Shown here piece by piece: positions 5,801 through 6,320 of a stretch of 6,320 bases of DNA (position 1 is its first letter; each line of letters starts with the position of its first letter). The notes below the pieces were generated by a model that was given only the letters and a program-made list of their open reading frames with translations, was not told where the DNA came from and searched no databases. The position numbers were made by a program, and so were the translations under genes. Where the stretch lies: the NCBI GenBank assembly GCA_016200035.1, contig JACQFM010000102.1:1-6320 (forward strand). Reading direction: 5' to 3'. Source of the DNA: Nitrososphaerota archaeon. GTDB taxonomy: Archaea > Thermoproteota > Nitrososphaeria > Nitrososphaerales > Nitrosopumilaceae.

Positions 5801-6320
5801 GCACCTGTCTCCTCTAGCTCTGATCTGTAGACAGCATTGTTTACTCTATCCGACTCTGCATCGCCATCACCTTTTATTCCAAAGCTGAAGAAGTCAGTAA
5901 CAATTGGTTTGTCAGCAGTAGTCAGTGCAGTTGTTGCTGTGTAGTTGAACATCAAACCAACGAAGTTAGACGATGTCAATGCAAAGATCCTGTCATTGGT
6001 TCGTTGTGGGTCTGTACCCGTACTGTTTAGGTTAATCAAGGCTTGTGATGAGGTGACGTTTGCGATGGATGTTGCTGTAATAGCTTTAGTTGTTGGTACT
6101 CCTCCTGTACTTATAATTGCATCTGTAGAGTTCAGTACGTACCATTTACCGCTACCGCTTACACCAAGAGATCGAACATCATAATTGAACATGTTCAATC
6201 CGTGGAACTTGGTACCTCCCCCTACTGGGTTGTTGATCGATTTTTGTAGATCAGATACTTTTCTGTCTCCAAATCCAATGATAAGTGTGTGAGCACCTGC
6301 AGCAAAGCCTGCTGATGGTG
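2812..6320 (-). CDS. Large secreted S-layer-type protein with tandem Ig-like units, 5' end cut by window edge
   Basis: Likely cell-surface lattice protein or a close paralogue. The frame is open to the right edge, so the gene starts outside; 1168 residues are visible, numbered here from the first full codon at 6318. The TTG at 6198 that can be taken as a start is internal Leu41. The first visible residues, PSAGFAAGAHTLIIGFGD, look like the end of a signal peptide (cleavage near GFA/AG) and the first strand, so perhaps only 20-30 residues are missing (inferred). The body has six E-T-G-x-D-T-G-x-F-T-G-like signatures, starting at 170, 357, 561, 735, 861 and 988. Most units open with L-D-x-x-x-Y, have an acidic D-x-D-x-N-x-D loop, and close with a Y-x-D strand. 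A C-terminal beta-rich domain (1051-1168) ends in VSTTITVV with no membrane anchor. Only four Cys and six N-glycosylation sequons occur. Lys is mostly AAG, unlike the cox genes by eye. Family: thaumarchaeal S-layer proteins; whether it is the main lattice protein is not shown. Confidence 0.85.
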   Translation of the reverse strand, partial: PSAGFAAGAHTLIIGFGDRKVSDLQKSINNPVGGGTKFHGLNMFNYDVRSLGVSGSGKWYVLNSTDAIISTGGVPTTKAITATSIANVTSSQALINLNSTGTDPQRTNDRIFALTSSNFVGLMFNYTATTALTTADKPIVTDFFSFGIKGDGDAESDRVNNAVYRSELEETGADTGTFTGTIEYLMLNQINIFADGTYSQIRAINHEVKFVAHEDLIQADARAVRLNYFDKGSDGVDTQIAAQQDAPTHSGTVSFDNKNYKVADTVTITVKDQDLNVDNDLIDIYTTVAGDAATLPAAQDGAADTIGVAGEFRTSTNTAFGRLLDVQFGQGNIRWQKSSACTAPNLGLSDQGFTLVENGKNTGIFTGTFQIPQTVCQETTTADNAQVNTNGLNIKVNYVDFRDASGKTIEVSDRAGVRGTTGSVKLDRTVYPVPFGQFSDFSFAANKDTPSGRAIFPLHKTALGGSSIDSADKTVGNGDLTIHVRVNDRDFDLSAAGEDKIGLGNSTTSDGPAGPVKVTVSRGTDTVVLARMGGPAAKDGPIGVGANFNTTGVRELGPMIEIAPDAGIFQGDLVIRYTDGPAGSNCPQTSTYTPLKHFEADGVTEIVGSDTLGTTRFSDSFKTTPSNTGYCIRQGDILTVQYTDPVDASGHSNTVTDSATFDLRNGVLQSDKSVYIIGSDMILTLIEPDFNLDSQSAETKSLDLIELDSHAAKVTMGTKGQQTAQFDAKPSDFRETGKDTGIFQSVIRIPKQLSSSGGASGTLLERGEQIHLEYTDWAPAGAKFIGDENQDIKLTIYTSNFGATVELDQKVYTWTDKVYITVVAPDHNFDSNLIDEIGSADENKIVVATRGQKISPYKLVETGVDTGVFTGEVILTGFDHEVDEAKNKPTFTGPSGVGPTDGFLPASDIDGVTVSFLYTKDQTVTGSALIRWNIGEVQFVEASYPANGQGVLRIIDPDMNLNPEAVDKFDTNMWSDSDAGGIKLTMTETNEATGIFEGTVYFTTQFQSSGNRLKVNEGDTVTGEYLDKTLPQPYTPADQLRITATTFIGTVVPPLERAPASNPRIVDAFGNELKEVKVDQQVQITADLANGQDKTQPFAYLVQIQDSNGVTVSLSWITGSLTAGQSLNPAQSWTPSAAGSYTAQIFVWESVDNPNALSPPVSTTITVV
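2815..3168 (-). other. C-terminal beta-sandwich domain of the S-layer-type protein
   Basis: Visible residues 1051-1168. Lacks the E-T-G signature and acidic loop of units A-F. The pattern (VDAFGNEL, VQITADLANGQ, YLVQIQDSNGV, WTPSAAGSYTAQIFVWES) is that of a CARDB- or Ig-like domain seen at the end of many archaeal secreted proteins. No transmembrane helix follows. Confidence 0.6.
3169..3519 (-). repeat. Ig-like unit F, the shortest
   Basis: Visible residues 934-1050. Opens with QFVEASY, acidic loop DPDMNLNP (956-963), signature ETNEATGIFEG (988-998), closing strand TGEYLDKTLPQ. Confidence 0.7.
3520..3912 (-). repeat. Ig-like unit E of the S-layer-type protein
   Basis: Visible residues 803-933. 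Opens with ELDQKVY, acidic loop APDHNFDS (824-831), signature ETGVDTGVFTG (861-871), closing strand FLYTKDQTVTG. Closest in layout to unit D. Confidence 0.75.
3913..4323 (-). repeat. Ig-like unit D of the S-layer-type protein
   Basis: Visible residues 666-802. Opens with QSDKSVY, acidic loop EPDFNLDS (687-694), signature ETGKDTGIFQS (735-745), closing strand LEYTDWAPAG. No Cys. Confidence 0.75.
4324..5055 (-). repeat. Ig-like unit C, longest, with an insertion
   Basis: Visible residues 422-665. Opens with KLDRTVY, but the acidic loop NDRDFDLS (487-494) comes 45 residues later than in the sister units. The signature is degenerate: EIAPDAGIFQG (561-571). It closes with VQYTDPVDASGH after a second Y-x-D strand (IRYTDGPAG). 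Gly/Pro-rich around 510-545. Holds Cys586 and Cys631, both after the signature. Confidence 0.65.
5056..5568 (-). repeat. Ig-like unit B of the S-layer-type protein
   Basis: Visible residues 251-421. Opens with SFDNKNY, then KDQDLNVDND acidic loop (271-280), signature ENGKNTGIFTG (357-367), closing strand VNYVDFRDASGK. Holds Cys341 and Cys376, one on each side of the signature, a probable disulfide. Confidence 0.7.
5779..5811 (-). repeat. Signature of N-terminal unit A
   Basis: Encodes ETGADTGTFTG (visible residues 170-180), the most canonical copy. Unit A covers about residues 1-250, closes with NYFDKGSD (227-234), and holds four of the six N-glycosylation sequons. Its acidic stretch before the signature is DGDAESD (151-157), which does not follow the D-x-D-x-N pattern of later units. 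Confidence 0.7.

Noticed and set aside
6196..6198. TTG at 6198 as start of a 1128-residue S-layer protein
   Set aside because: The frame stays open upstream to the window edge and encodes a plausible signal-peptide end and first beta strand, so this is an internal Leu codon.

Overview
The window reads as part of an ammonia-oxidising archaeon of the Nitrososphaerota (Thaumarchaeota), most likely close to Nitrosopumilus, Nitrosarchaeum or Nitrosotenuis. The basis is a split cytochrome oxidase subunit II next to an A-type subunit I and a membrane-anchored cupredoxin, beside a very large S-layer-type protein built from Ig-like units with recurring E-T-G-x-D-T-G-x-F-T-G signatures. Archaeal TATA-like and oligo-T signals and a moderate to low GC content agree. 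The genus is inferred from memory of these families, not from a search.

All real genes lie on the minus strand, so transcription runs from high to low coordinates. From right to left: (1) 6320-2812 is a long S-layer-type gene whose 5' end lies outside the window; the visible part is 1168 codons and appears to begin at the end of a signal peptide. (2) 2811-2676 is a 136-bp gap with an oligo-T terminator for the S-layer gene and a TATA-like element for the next operon. (3) 2675-2382 and 2381-1959 together encode cytochrome c oxidase subunit II in two pieces: a signal peptide plus the first membrane helix, then the second helix plus the CuA domain. The two reading frames are in the same frame, separated only by a TAG codon directly followed by ATG. 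(4) 1906-371 is subunit I, with all six heme and CuB histidines. (5) 364-1 is the 5' part of a membrane-anchored type 1 copper protein, cut by the left edge.

The four genes on the left form a compact operon for the terminal step of aerobic respiration. Electrons would pass from a small copper carrier to CuA in subunit II and on to heme a and the heme a3/CuB centre in subunit I, where O2 is reduced and protons are pumped. The cupredoxin is placed to be the donor or an extra subunit. The S-layer gene is a separate transcription unit for the cell envelope, and its codon use looks different by eye (AAG and C-ending codons favoured), as expected for a very abundant protein.

No tRNA, rRNA, CRISPR array, insertion sequence or plus-strand gene could be supported, and no gene-free stretch exceeds 300 bases. 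The most notable points are the in-frame TAG-ATG fission of subunit II, a His in place of the K-channel Lys in subunit I, and the regular but graded architecture of the S-layer repeats.
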